DNA of 5,438 nt, from the NCBI GenBank assembly GCA_028287665.1, contig JAQBPF010000204.1, forward strand, positions 1 through 5,438. The letters are read 5' to 3'. Shown in pieces: positions 1 to 5,438 of the stretch; position 1 is the stretch's first letter, and each line of letters opens with the position of its first letter. Made by a program: the position numbers and the translations under genes. Under the pieces are notes generated by a model. That model saw only the letters and a list, made by a program, of their open reading frames with translations. It was not told the DNA's origin and did no database searches. Source of the DNA: Deinococcus sp. (GTDB lineage Bacteria; Deinococcota; Deinococci; Deinococcales; Deinococcaceae).

Positions 1-179
1 GCCGCCTGACCGAAGCCGTGCGCCGTCAACCGTTCAGCGTGATCCTGCTGGACGAAATCGAGAAGGCCCACCCAGACGTGTACAACACCTTCCTTCAGGT
101 GCTGGACGATGGCCGCCTGACCGATGGGCTGGGCCGCACCGTGGATTTCCGGCGCACCATCCTGATCATGACCAGCAAC
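1..179 (+). repeat. Left arm of an inverted repeat formed by the two Hsp100 genes
   Basis: Positions 3-179, coding for the Walker B to sensor 1 part of the first ATPase, align without gaps to the reverse complement of 3384-3560 in clpB. I count 35 mismatches in 177 bases by hand, about 80% identity. Positions 96-127 match exactly for 32 bases. The similarity is explained by shared protein ancestry and codon use. Confidence 0.8.
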
Positions 180-620
180 ACGGGTTTCAACGTAAACCCC
201 ACCGCAGGCTTCAGCCCGATTACGCCCGACAACAACGCCCCGCTGCGCCAGATTTTCACGCCAGAATTTTTGGACAGGCTGGATGAAGTGATCCGCTTCC
301 GTCCTCTGGGAGAAGAAGAACTGGTGCGCGTGGCCCAGCAGTTGATGGGCGAGATGCGCGAGGAACTGGCAAGCCGTGAACTGACGGTGACCTTCGATCC
401 GGCCATTGCCGCATGGTTGGTCACCAAGCTCAAGGCCCGCAGCCCCAAGCACGCGGTGGGCAGCAGCCGCCAACTGCGAACCCTCGTACGTGAGGAAATA
501 GAAGATCCGCTGGCAATGGAACTGATCGGCAGCACGGGCGAAGAGCTGCGCGTGGTGCTGAGCGACGGCACTCTGCAATTTGAGCGCGGAACGACTGCAC
601 CGCCGCAGATTCTGGCGTAA
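1..620 (+). CDS. Clp/Hsp100 AAA+ ATPase, ClpA/ClpC type, C-terminal part (5' end outside window)
   Basis: This is the last 205 or so residues of a Clp unfoldase; the reading frame is already open at position 3 (RLTEAV...), so the GTG at 18 is an internal valine codon and not a start. Numbering from that codon, the second AAA+ domain shows Walker B ([15 protein letters not shown]12-E13), sensor 1 (TSN, N54), an arginine finger in FTPEFLDR (R87) and the C-terminal small domain with a sensor-2 arginine (R151). Between sensor 1 and the arginine finger lies AGF (63-65), where ClpA has IGL and ClpC a similar xGF; this loop docks ClpP, so the protein probably feeds unfolded substrates to ClpP in the cytoplasm. 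The FTPEF wording is ClpA-like. Sensor 2 reads SSRQLR where most relatives have GARPLR, which is unusual. ClpA and ClpC cannot be told apart without the N-terminus and the presence or absence of a middle domain. A terminator follows 17 bases after the stop. Confidence 0.88.
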   Translation, partial: RLTEAVRRQPFSVILLDEIEKAHPDVYNTFLQVLDDGRLTDGLGRTVDFRRTILIMTSNTGFNVNPTAGFSPITPDNNAPLRQIFTPEFLDRLDEVIRFRPLGEEELVRVAQQLMGEMREELASRELTVTFDPAIAAWLVTKLKARSPKHAVGSSRQLRTLVREEIEDPLAMELIGSTGEELRVVLSDGTLQFERGTTAPPQILA

Positions 621-637
621 GCAATCGCAAAACAGAG

Positions 638-669
638 GGCAGACGGTGAGGGTGGGCCGTCTGCCTTTT
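638..669 (+). terminator. Intrinsic terminator after the Clp ATPase gene
   Basis: A perfect 9-bp stem (GGCAGACGG at 638-646 pairing with CCGTCTGCC at 657-665) encloses a 10-nt loop and is followed directly by TTTT (666-669). It starts 17 bases after the Clp stop codon. This should end the Clp transcript and separate it from the small membrane-protein gene that follows. Confidence 0.88.
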
Positions 670-689
670 CTCATGCCCAAAAAGTCAGT

Positions 690-695
690 TACCGT
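690..695 (+). promoter_or_regulatory. Possible -10 box for leaderless transcription of the DUF2834 gene
   Basis: TACCGT fits the TANNNT pattern and ends five bases before the ATG at 701. There is no purine-rich Shine-Dalgarno sequence before that ATG, and the upstream terminator makes a new promoter here necessary. No good -35 is visible: the best-spaced hexamer is TTTCTC at 667-672, inside the terminator tail. The match is only three fixed bases, so it may be chance. Confidence 0.35.
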
Positions 696-700
696 GAACC

Positions 701-1006
701 ATGTCGATCTTCTATCTGGGGTTGGCCGTCTTGGGATTCGTCGTTCCCATCTCTCAAATCGTGCCTTGGCTGGCCGAACATGGCCTGAATCTTCCGCTGG
801 CGGTACAAGAAATCCGCACTTCACGTATCGCGACGTTCGGTTTGTGGGACGTGATCTTGTCAGCGGTGGCTGTCGTCATTTTTGCGGCTGCCGAAGGACG
901 GCGCGGCGTGCGGCTGTGGTGGATGGCAGCGCTGGGGGCCGTGTGCGTGGGGCCATCGTTTGGATTACCGTTGCTGCTGTATTTCCGAACACGCCGCGCC
1001 GCCTGA
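701..1006 (+). CDS. Small membrane protein, DUF2834 type
   Basis: The 101-residue product has three hydrophobic segments, roughly residues 4-24, 47-64 and 74-95, with a charged EGRR turn (65-68) between the second and third and a basic tail (RTRR, 96-99). The pattern FGLWDVILSA (46-55) with an acidic residue at the start of helix 2, then EGRR, then a last helix ending in GLPLLLYF, is what I recall of DUF2834 membrane proteins, whose function is unknown. Three segments and about 100 residues fit that family. The ATG at 701 is the first in-frame start that keeps the whole first helix. It is preceded by the Clp terminator and followed by 66 bases before the next gene, with no terminator between, so the two small genes could share a transcript. 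It probably sits in the inner membrane; no substrate or partner can be proposed. Confidence 0.8.
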   Translation: MSIFYLGLAVLGFVVPISQIVPWLAEHGLNLPLAVQEIRTSRIATFGLWDVILSAVAVVIFAAAEGRRGVRLWWMAALGAVCVGPSFGLPLLLYFRTRRAA

Positions 1007-1072
1007 ATCTCCTCTCCTCCATTCCCACTTCTTGCCCAGTCTTCCCGGCCCTCATGCAATAAGATAGAGGTT
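1007..1072. other. Pyrimidine-rich spacer between the two small genes
   Basis: The first part of this gap (1008-1053) is nearly all C and T on the + strand, with only about seven purines in 46 bases. The last part holds the proposed -10 box of the next gene. I see no terminator hairpin and no small ORF. Confidence 0.5.
1060..1065 (+). promoter_or_regulatory. Probable -10 box giving a leaderless mRNA for the DUF2087 gene
   Basis: TAAGAT matches the bacterial -10 consensus TATAAT at four of six positions and fits TANNNT. It ends seven bases before the ATG at 1073, the normal distance from a -10 box to the first transcribed base, so transcription would begin at or next to the start codon. The only purine-rich stretch, AGAGG at 1066-1070, lies two bases from the ATG, too close for a standard ribosome binding site. 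No convincing -35 is seen: TTGCCC at 1032-1037 is 22 bases away. Confidence 0.5.
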
Positions 1073-1363
1073 ATGACGAAAAGTATCGCCGCATTTCAAG
1101 ACGAACGGGGCCGCATTACGGGCTGGCCCTCAGACCGCCGCCGCGCCCACCAGCTCGCTATTCTGGACTACTTCACGGGGCTGTTCGAACCCGGCGTGTC
1201 GTACACCGCCGAGCAAGTGGATAAGATTCTGAGCGACCACAGCAGCGCCGAAGATATGAGCGTCTTTTTGACCGAATTGGTGGAAGGCGACTACCTGGCC
1301 ACCAAAGACGGGCTGTACTGGCGTGCCGATGCCCGCCCCGGCGCACTGACGGCGAGTGAATAA
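1073..1363 (+). CDS. Small soluble protein, DUF2087 type
   Basis: The 96-residue product has no membrane segment or signal peptide. Its core, GRITGWPSDRRR (13-24), then a helix (AHQLAILDYFTGLF, 25-38), then EPGVSYTAEQVDKIL (39-53), a second helical part (SVFLTELVEGDYLA, 63-76) and an ending in DGLYWR (79-84), follows the order I know for DUF2087: G-R-[IL]-T-x-W-P-S, a basic run, a helix, F-x-x-G-x-x-Y-[TS]-E-x-x-[VI]-N/D, and a final Y-W-R. That domain occurs alone or fused to helix-turn-helix regulators and looks like a small winged-helix fold, so a regulatory or DNA-binding role is possible but not shown. ATG 1073 is the only start that fits. radA follows after 113 bases with no clear terminator, so read-through into radA is possible. 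Family call likely; function unknown. Confidence 0.8.
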   Translation: MTKSIAAFQDERGRITGWPSDRRRAHQLAILDYFTGLFEPGVSYTAEQVDKILSDHSSAEDMSVFLTELVEGDYLATKDGLYWRADARPGALTASE

Positions 1364-1430
1364 AAACGGCGTTCCAGACGTTGCTCCAGCCGTACAAAAC
1401 AGAAATTTCAAGGCTTCCATGTGTTTCCCA

Positions 1431-1458
1431 CTGACCTCTGACCACTCACCACTGACTG
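1431..1458. repeat. Four-copy 7-bp tandem repeat upstream of radA
   Basis: The units are CTGACCT (1431-1437), CTGACCA (1438-1444), CTCACCA (1445-1451) and CTGACTG (1452-1458), in strict 7-base register with consensus CTGACCA. The array ends five bases before the radA Shine-Dalgarno sequence at 1464. It could be a binding array, a slippage-prone tract in the 5' leader, or a remnant of a dispersed repeat. The rest of the 1364-1476 gap shows no clear promoter or terminator. Confidence 0.6.
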
Positions 1459-1463
1459 CCTGT

Positions 1464-1467
1464 AGGA
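1464..1467 (+). promoter_or_regulatory. Ribosome binding site that sets the radA GTG start
   Basis: AGGA lies nine bases before the GTG at 1477. That spacing supports GTG as the start, and the protein from there begins directly with the usual RadA N-terminus ([14 protein letters not shown]). Unlike the two small genes upstream, radA therefore appears to be led by a 5' UTR. Confidence 0.7.
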
Positions 1468-1476
1468 ACAACCGCT

Positions 1477-2829
1477 GTGGCTAAAGTCACCACGCGCTAC
1501 GTGTGCAACAGTTGCGGCTACGCGTCGCCCAAATCTTTGGGCCGCTGCCCCAACTGTCAGGCATGGAATTCTTTTGAGGAAGAAGTGCCGAGCGTGGTGG
1601 GCGGCAAGGCCAGAGCGGGCGGTGCGGGTGGGTACGGCGGCGTCAGCGGGGGCAAACTGACGGCCCTGAGTACGGTGGGGCGACGTGAAGAACCCCGCAC
1701 TTCGTCGGGCATTCCAGAGCTAGACCGCGTGCTGGGCGGCGGATTGGTGGCGGGCGGCGTAACCCTGATGGGCGGCGAACCCGGCATCGGCAAAAGTACG
1801 CTGCTGCTGCAAGTGGCCGACAGCCTCAGCCGCAGCGGGCGCAGTGTGCTGTATGTGGCGGGCGAGGAATCGCTGGAGCAGATTCGGCTCCGTGCAGACC
1901 GTCTGGGCGTGACGGGCGACATTCAACTGACCCGCGACACCCGCGCCGAACATATTGCCGCGCTGATGAACGAGCATAAGCCTGCGCTGTGCATCGTGGA
2001 TTCCATTCAGACGGTGACAGTGGAAGGCGAGGGCGCTCCGGGCGGCGTGGCACAGGTGCGCGACGGCACGTCTATGCTGACCCGCGCCGCCAAGGAAACT
2101 GGAACCGCCACCGTGCTGGTCGGCCACGTGACCAAAGACGGCACGGTGGCTGGCCCCAAAGTCATGGAACATATCGTGGATACCACCGTTTTTCTGGAGA
2201 CGGTGGGCGCATTCCGCCTGCTGAGGAGCGTCAAAAACCGCTTTGGGCAAGCCGGAGAACTGGGCGTGTTCGAGATGCGCGGTGAAGGTCTAATTGCCGT
2301 AGATAACCCCAGCGCCGCATTCCTGGCCGAACGGCCTGTGGGTGTGCCGGGTTCCGTGGTGGCCGCCACCATAGACGGTCAGCGCCCCATGCTGCTGGAA
2401 GTGCAGGCCCTCGCCTCCAAAACGCCCTACCCCAACGCCCGCCGCGTGGTGGTGGGCCTCGATCCGCGTCGCGTAGATGTAGTTTTAGCCGTGCTGGAGC
2501 GCCGCCTTGACCTGACGCTGGGCGGGCTGGACATTTACGTGAACCTCGCGGGCGGCCTGAAAGTCACCGATCCGGGCCTCGATTTGGCTGTGGCCTTGGC
2601 CGTGTATTCGGCAGTCGTGGGCCGCGCACTGCCCGGCAACGTCGCCGTATTCGGAGAAGTGGGCCTGGCGGGCGAGGTTCGCAGCACCCAGGGCTCTATT
2701 CGCCGCGCCGAAGAAGCCGGACGCGCAGGCTACACGCAGCTTGTCATTCCGCCGGGGCTGGATGGGCGCGTGGGCGTGAAAAGTGTGGAGGAAGCGGTGA
2801 AGGCGGTGTGGAGCGGCAGTCAGAAGTGA
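1477..2829 (+). CDS. radA: DNA repair protein RadA/Sms
   Basis: This complete 450-residue protein has the full RadA layout. A four-cysteine zinc finger (C10, C13, C24, C27) is followed by a glycine-rich linker (about 42-60). Next comes a RecA-like ATPase core with Walker [10 protein letters not shown] (K106), a Walker B aspartate (D175, CIVDSIQ) and the RadA-specific KNRFG motif (253-257). It ends in a Lon-protease-like domain (about 290-450) with [20 protein letters not shown] and [11 protein letters not shown]. In studied bacteria RadA is a hexameric DnaB-like helicase that drives branch migration and D-loop extension with RecA during recombination repair; in Deinococcus radiodurans it takes part in rebuilding shattered chromosomes. 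The length is close to E. coli RadA (460). The start is GTG with an AGGA site. It converges on clpB, with a shared hairpin between them. No catalytic residue appears missing in the ATPase core. Confidence 0.98.
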   Translation: MAKVTTRYVCNSCGYASPKSLGRCPNCQAWNSFEEEVPSVVGGKARAGGAGGYGGVSGGKLTALSTVGRREEPRTSSGIPELDRVLGGGLVAGGVTLMGGEPGIGKSTLLLQVADSLSRSGRSVLYVAGEESLEQIRLRADRLGVTGDIQLTRDTRAEHIAALMNEHKPALCIVDSIQTVTVEGEGAPGGVAQVRDGTSMLTRAAKETGTATVLVGHVTKDGTVAGPKVMEHIVDTTVFLETVGAFRLLRSVKNRFGQAGELGVFEMRGEGLIAVDNPSAAFLAERPVGVPGSVVAATIDGQRPMLLEVQALASKTPYPNARRVVVGLDPRRVDVVLAVLERRLDLTLGGLDIYVNLAGGLKVTDPGLDLAVALAVYSAVVGRALPGNVAVFGEVGLAGEVRSTQGSIRRAEEAGRAGYTQLVIPPGLDGRVGVKSVEEAVKAVWSGSQK

Positions 2830-2832
2830 CCT

Positions 2833-2849
2833 GAACCTTGCTCAGGTTC
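2833..2849 (+). other. Small hairpin just after the radA stop
   Basis: GAACCT (2833-2838) and AGGTTC (2844-2849) form a 6-bp stem with a 5-nt loop; an overlapping alternative pairs CCTGA (2830-2834) with TCAGG (2842-2846). No U-run follows, so it is not a good terminator by itself. It might protect the 3' end of the message or be chance. Confidence 0.3.
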
Positions 2850-2891
2850 TCGTGCTCAACTGACATATCCAGTCATGATGTTTGACTCCAT

Positions 2892-2932
2892 AACGAGAGC
2901 CGCCGCCCAAGCATCAGGCGGTGGCTTTCGTT
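2892..2932. terminator. Probable bidirectional terminator between radA and clpB
   Basis: A 16-bp stem (2892-2907 with 2917-2932) includes two G-U pairs and has a 9-nt loop; the 10-bp core is AGCCGCCGCC against GGCGGTGGCT. The + strand right arm ends in TTTCGTTT, and the - strand arm ends in CTCGTT, so both transcripts have a weak T-rich end. The hairpin starts 62 bases after the radA stop and ends 20 bases from the clpB stop, as expected for convergent genes sharing one terminator. Confidence 0.75.
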
Positions 2933-2951
2933 TACTTCTCCCCTACTCCCT

Positions 2952-5438
2952 TTAGTTCAGCACTCCAGTTTCAAACTTAAATCGTCCGTCCCTGAAATCT
3001 ACGTTCAGCACGCTGCCGTCGGGCAGGTGGCCTTGCAGGATTTCGCGGGCCAGCGGGGTTTCTATTTCGCGGGCAATGGCACGCTTCAGGGGCCGTGCGC
3101 CGTAGGCCGGATCGTAGCCCAGGCGGGCCAACTGGTCTTTGGCGCTGGGGCTGAGGTGCAGGGTCACGCGGCGTTCGGCGAGGCGGCCCACCAGGCCGCG
3201 CAACTGAATATCCACGATCTTATGCAGGTCGGCGGCGGTGAGCGCGTCGAACACGATGATGTCGTCCACGCGGTTCAGGAATTCGGGGCGGAACTGGTCT
3301 TGCAATTCGCCCAGCACAGCGTCACGGATGGCGTCGGCATCCTCGCCTCTGGCCTGCGCCTCCAGAATCAGTGGGCTGCCCACGTTGCTGGTCAGGATAA
3401 TCAGGGTGTTGCGGAAGTCCACGGTGCGGCCCTGTCCATCGGTCAGGCGGCCATCGTCCAGCACCTGCAGCAGCACGTTAAATACGTCTGGGTGGGCCTT
3501 TTCGATTTCGTCGAACAGCAGCACGGCGTAGGGGCGGCGGCGCACGGCCTCGGTCAGTTGGCCGCCTTCCTCGTAGCCCACATAGCCGGGAGGCGCTCCG
3601 ATCAGGCGGGCCACGGTGTGCTTCTCCATGTACTCCGACATGTCCAGCCGCACAATCGCGTCGTTGGAATCGAAGAGGAATTCGGCGAGGGCGCGGGCCA
3701 GTTCGGTCTTACCGACGCCCGTTGGCCCCAGAAACATGAACGATCCCAGCGGGCGGTTCGGGTCATTCAGGCCAGCGCGGGCGCGGCGAATCGTGTCGGC
3801 CACACTGACGATGGCGCGGTCTTGCCCGATGACCCGGTTGTGCAACTGCTCCTCCAGGCGCAGCAGCTTTTCGCGTTCGCCTTCCACCAACTTGCTCACC
3901 GGAATGCCCGTCCAGCGGCTCACCACAGCGGCAATGTCTTCTTCGGTGACTTCCATATGGGCAAACTCCGCGCCCTTCAGCTTGCGCTCCAGCTCCTGCA
4001 CTTCGCGCTCCAGCTGGGGCAGCGTGCCGTATTCCAGCTCGGCGGCCTGCTGCAAGTTGTATTCACGCCGCGCCTTTTCTATAGCGGTTCGCACCTGATC
4101 CAGCGCCTCGCGTTTTTCGCGCAGCACGGCCACTTCCTGGCGTTCGCCCTCCCAGCGGGCGCTCACGTCGCCCAGTTCGTCGGTCAGGGTTCGCAGGCTG
4201 CCTTCTATGTCTAGCAATCGGTTCTGAGAGTCCTGATCCTTCTCGCGCTTCAGGGCCTCGCGCTCAATTTCCAGTTGCAGTTTGCGGCGCTGCAATTGGT
4301 CTATCCGCTCCGGGCTGCTTTCCAGCGCCATTCTGAGGCGGGCGGCTGACTCGTCGATCAGGTCGATGGCCTTATCGGGCAACTGCCGATCCGTGATGTA
4401 GCGGTGGCTCAGTTGCGCGGCGGCCACCAGCGCGGGGTCGGTAATTTCGACGTTGTGGTGCACCTGATAGCGTTCCTTGATGCCGCGCAGGATGGAGATG
4501 GTGTCTTCCACGCTGGGTTCGGCCACAAATACGGGTTGGAAGCGGCGCTCCAGTGCCGGGTCTTTTTCTATGTCGCGGTATTCCCCCAGCGTGGTCGCGC
4601 CGATCAGGTGCAGTTCGCCGCGTGCCAGCGCAGGCTTCAGCATATTGCCCGCATCGGGGCTGCCCTCGGTCTTGCCCGCCCCCACGATGGTGTGAATCTC
4701 GTCTACGAACAGGATCACTTCGCCTGCCGAGGCGATCACCTCGTCTATGACGCCCTTGAGCCGTTCCTCGAACTCGCCCCGGAACTTGGCCCCCGCCAGC
4801 AGGCTCCCCATCTCCAGCGATACGATGCGCTTGTTTCGCAGGCCCTCCGGCACGTCGCCCTTCACGATTCGGATGGCGAGGCCCTCGGCAATGGCCGTTT
4901 TACCCACCCCCGGCTCACCGATCAGCACCGGGTTGTTCTTGGTGCGGCGCAGCAAAATCTGCATGGCGCGGCGAATTTCTTCATCGCGGCCAATCACCGG
5001 GTCAAATTTTCCGTCACGGGCACGCTGGGTCAGGTCAGTGCCATATTTTTCGAGGGCGTCGAATTGCTGTTCACTGGTTTTGCTGGTCACGGTTTTTCCT
5101 TTGCGCTGTTGTTGCACGGCGGTGTTCAGGTCGGCCACACCTGGCAGCCCCGCAATTTTAGACTCGCCGCGCAGGGCCAGCAGCAGGGCGTCGGCGGCAA
5201 TGAAGCTGTCGCCCAACTCCTTTGCGGTGGCTTCGGCGGCACGGAAGGCACGGTCAAGGGCGGGGTCAAGGTAGAGGCTGTCGCCCGCCGCCTGCACACG
5301 CGGCAGTTTGGCAATATCGGCGTCCAGAGCGGTGCGAATGGCCTTCAGGTCGCCGCCTGCCAACGTGAGGGCGCGGGCGGCGGTGTCGTTGTCGGTCAGG
5401 GTTCGCAGCACGTGCGCGGGCGTGATGGTCTGGTGTTG
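2952..5438 (-). CDS. clpB: ATP-dependent disaggregase ClpB (5' end outside window)
   Basis: ClpB works with DnaK/DnaJ/GrpE to pull proteins out of aggregates by threading them through its hexameric pore in the cytoplasm. The frame stays open to the right edge (codons for QHQTITPAH precede the GTG at 5411), so that GTG is internal. Numbering from it: N-domain 1 to about 110, NBD1 with Walker A GEPGVGKT (K171) and Walker [11 protein letters not shown] (E238), coiled-coil middle domain about 357-487, NBD2 with Walker A GPTGVGKT (K568), Walker [12 protein letters not shown] (E635), GYVG pore loop, RPEFLNR arginine finger and GARPLKR sensor 2. Adding 33 gives the Thermus ClpB positions I remember (K204, E271, K601, E668), implying about 852 residues in all and about 24 missing. 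No IGF-type ClpP loop follows sensor 1, as expected. The NBD1 pore loop is KFRG rather than the usual KYRG. The promoter lies outside the window. Confidence 0.98.
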   Translation of the reverse strand, partial: QHQTITPAHVLRTLTDNDTAARALTLAGGDLKAIRTALDADIAKLPRVQAAGDSLYLDPALDRAFRAAEATAKELGDSFIAADALLLALRGESKIAGLPGVADLNTAVQQQRKGKTVTSKTSEQQFDALEKYGTDLTQRARDGKFDPVIGRDEEIRRAMQILLRRTKNNPVLIGEPGVGKTAIAEGLAIRIVKGDVPEGLRNKRIVSLEMGSLLAGAKFRGEFEERLKGVIDEVIASAGEVILFVDEIHTIVGAGKTEGSPDAGNMLKPALARGELHLIGATTLGEYRDIEKDPALERRFQPVFVAEPSVEDTISILRGIKERYQVHHNVEITDPALVAAAQLSHRYITDRQLPDKAIDLIDESAARLRMALESSPERIDQLQRRKLQLEIEREALKREKDQDSQNRLLDIEGSLRTLTDELGDVSARWEGERQEVAVLREKREALDQVRTAIEKARREYNLQQAAELEYGTLPQLEREVQELERKLKGAEFAHMEVTEEDIAAVVSRWTGIPVSKLVEGEREKLLRLEEQLHNRVIGQDRAIVSVADTIRRARAGLNDPNRPLGSFMFLGPTGVGKTELARALAEFLFDSNDAIVRLDMSEYMEKHTVARLIGAPPGYVGYEEGGQLTEAVRRRPYAVLLFDEIEKAHPDVFNVLLQVLDDGRLTDGQGRTVDFRNTLIILTSNVGSPLILEAQARGEDADAIRDAVLGELQDQFRPEFLNRVDDIIVFDALTAADLHKIVDIQLRGLVGRLAERRVTLHLSPSAKDQLARLGYDPAYGARPLKRAIAREIETPLAREILQGHLPDGSVLNVDFRDGRFKFETGVLN
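3384..3560 (-). repeat. Right arm of the Hsp100 inverted repeat, inside clpB
   Basis: This is the clpB counterpart of 3-179, in inverted orientation about 3.2 kb away. The exact 32-base match falls at 3436-3467. It covers NBD2 from just before Walker B to the sensor 1 asparagine. Confidence 0.8.

Noticed and set aside
18..20. GTG as the start of a short 200-residue ATPase
   Set aside because: The frame is open to position 3 and encodes the conserved RLTEAVRR block before it, so the gene is cut by the window edge rather than starting here.
580..1062. Open frame (160 codons) on the + strand overlapping the Clp end and the DUF2834 gene
   Set aside because: It crosses a strong terminator and overlaps a better-supported membrane-protein gene in another frame; its product is Arg-rich and looks like no protein family.
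1366..1393. Hairpin ACGGC/GCCGT as a terminator after the DUF2087 gene
   Set aside because: The stem is only 5 bp with an 18-nt loop and no T-run follows.
1364..1476. A Deinococcus radiation/desiccation response palindrome upstream of radA
   Set aside because: I looked for a TTATG...CATAA type palindrome and found none here; TTATGAC at 1071 has no matching right half.
1720..2250. Open frame of 176 codons on the - strand inside radA
   Set aside because: It is antisense to the conserved ATPase core; the His, Ala and Gln-rich product is typical of a shadow frame.
2830..2951. A small gene or RNA between radA and clpB
   Set aside because: No ORF with a ribosome site is visible in these 122 bases, and the hairpins are explained by termination of convergent genes.
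3027..4214. Long open frame (395 codons) on the + strand across clpB
   Set aside because: It is fully antisense to strongly conserved ClpB coding sequence; the product is rich in Ala, Gln, Gly and His with no domain. Long antisense frames are expected in GC-rich genes.
5409..5411. GTG as the start of ClpB
   Set aside because: Upstream codons in frame continue a ClpB N-domain match (HQTITPAH), and about 24 more residues are expected beyond the window.

Overview
The window looks like a chromosomal housekeeping segment from a GC-rich bacterium of the Deinococcus-Thermus group, most likely Deinococcus. The clues are strongly G/C-biased third codon positions, a ClpB whose P-loop and Walker B positions match Thermus ClpB numbering (from memory) at a constant offset, and two small genes that may start leaderless behind TANNNT -10 boxes, a habit described in Deinococcus. 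This assignment is an inference from pattern; no search was possible. I see no insertion sequence, CRISPR array, tRNA or rRNA.

Layout from left to right. (1) Positions 1-620 (+) hold the C-terminal end of a ClpA/ClpC-type Hsp100 ATPase, cut by the left edge and closed by a strong intrinsic terminator (638-669). (2) Positions 701-1006 (+) encode a small three-helix membrane protein of the DUF2834 type. (3) Positions 1073-1363 (+) encode a small soluble protein of the DUF2087 type. (4) Positions 1477-2829 (+) encode a complete RadA/Sms, the recombination ATPase with zinc finger, RecA-like core and Lon-like C-terminal domain. A four-copy 7-bp tandem repeat lies just before its ribosome binding site. 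(5) Positions 2830-2951 separate two convergent genes and carry a long hairpin that probably terminates both. (6) Positions 2952-5438 (-) hold nearly all of clpB, the disaggregase, which loses only about its first 24 residues at the right edge.

The genes fit a protein and DNA maintenance theme: one Hsp100 ATPase with a ClpP-docking-like tripeptide (degradation), one without it and with a coiled-coil middle domain (disaggregation), and RadA for recombination repair. The two Hsp100 genes point toward each other and share a stretch of about 177 bp at roughly 80% nucleotide identity, so radA and the two small genes sit inside a natural inverted repeat. I found no convincing undescribed multi-gene system. 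The least understood parts are the two DUF genes, the heptamer repeat before radA, and the altered sensor-2 motif of the first ATPase.
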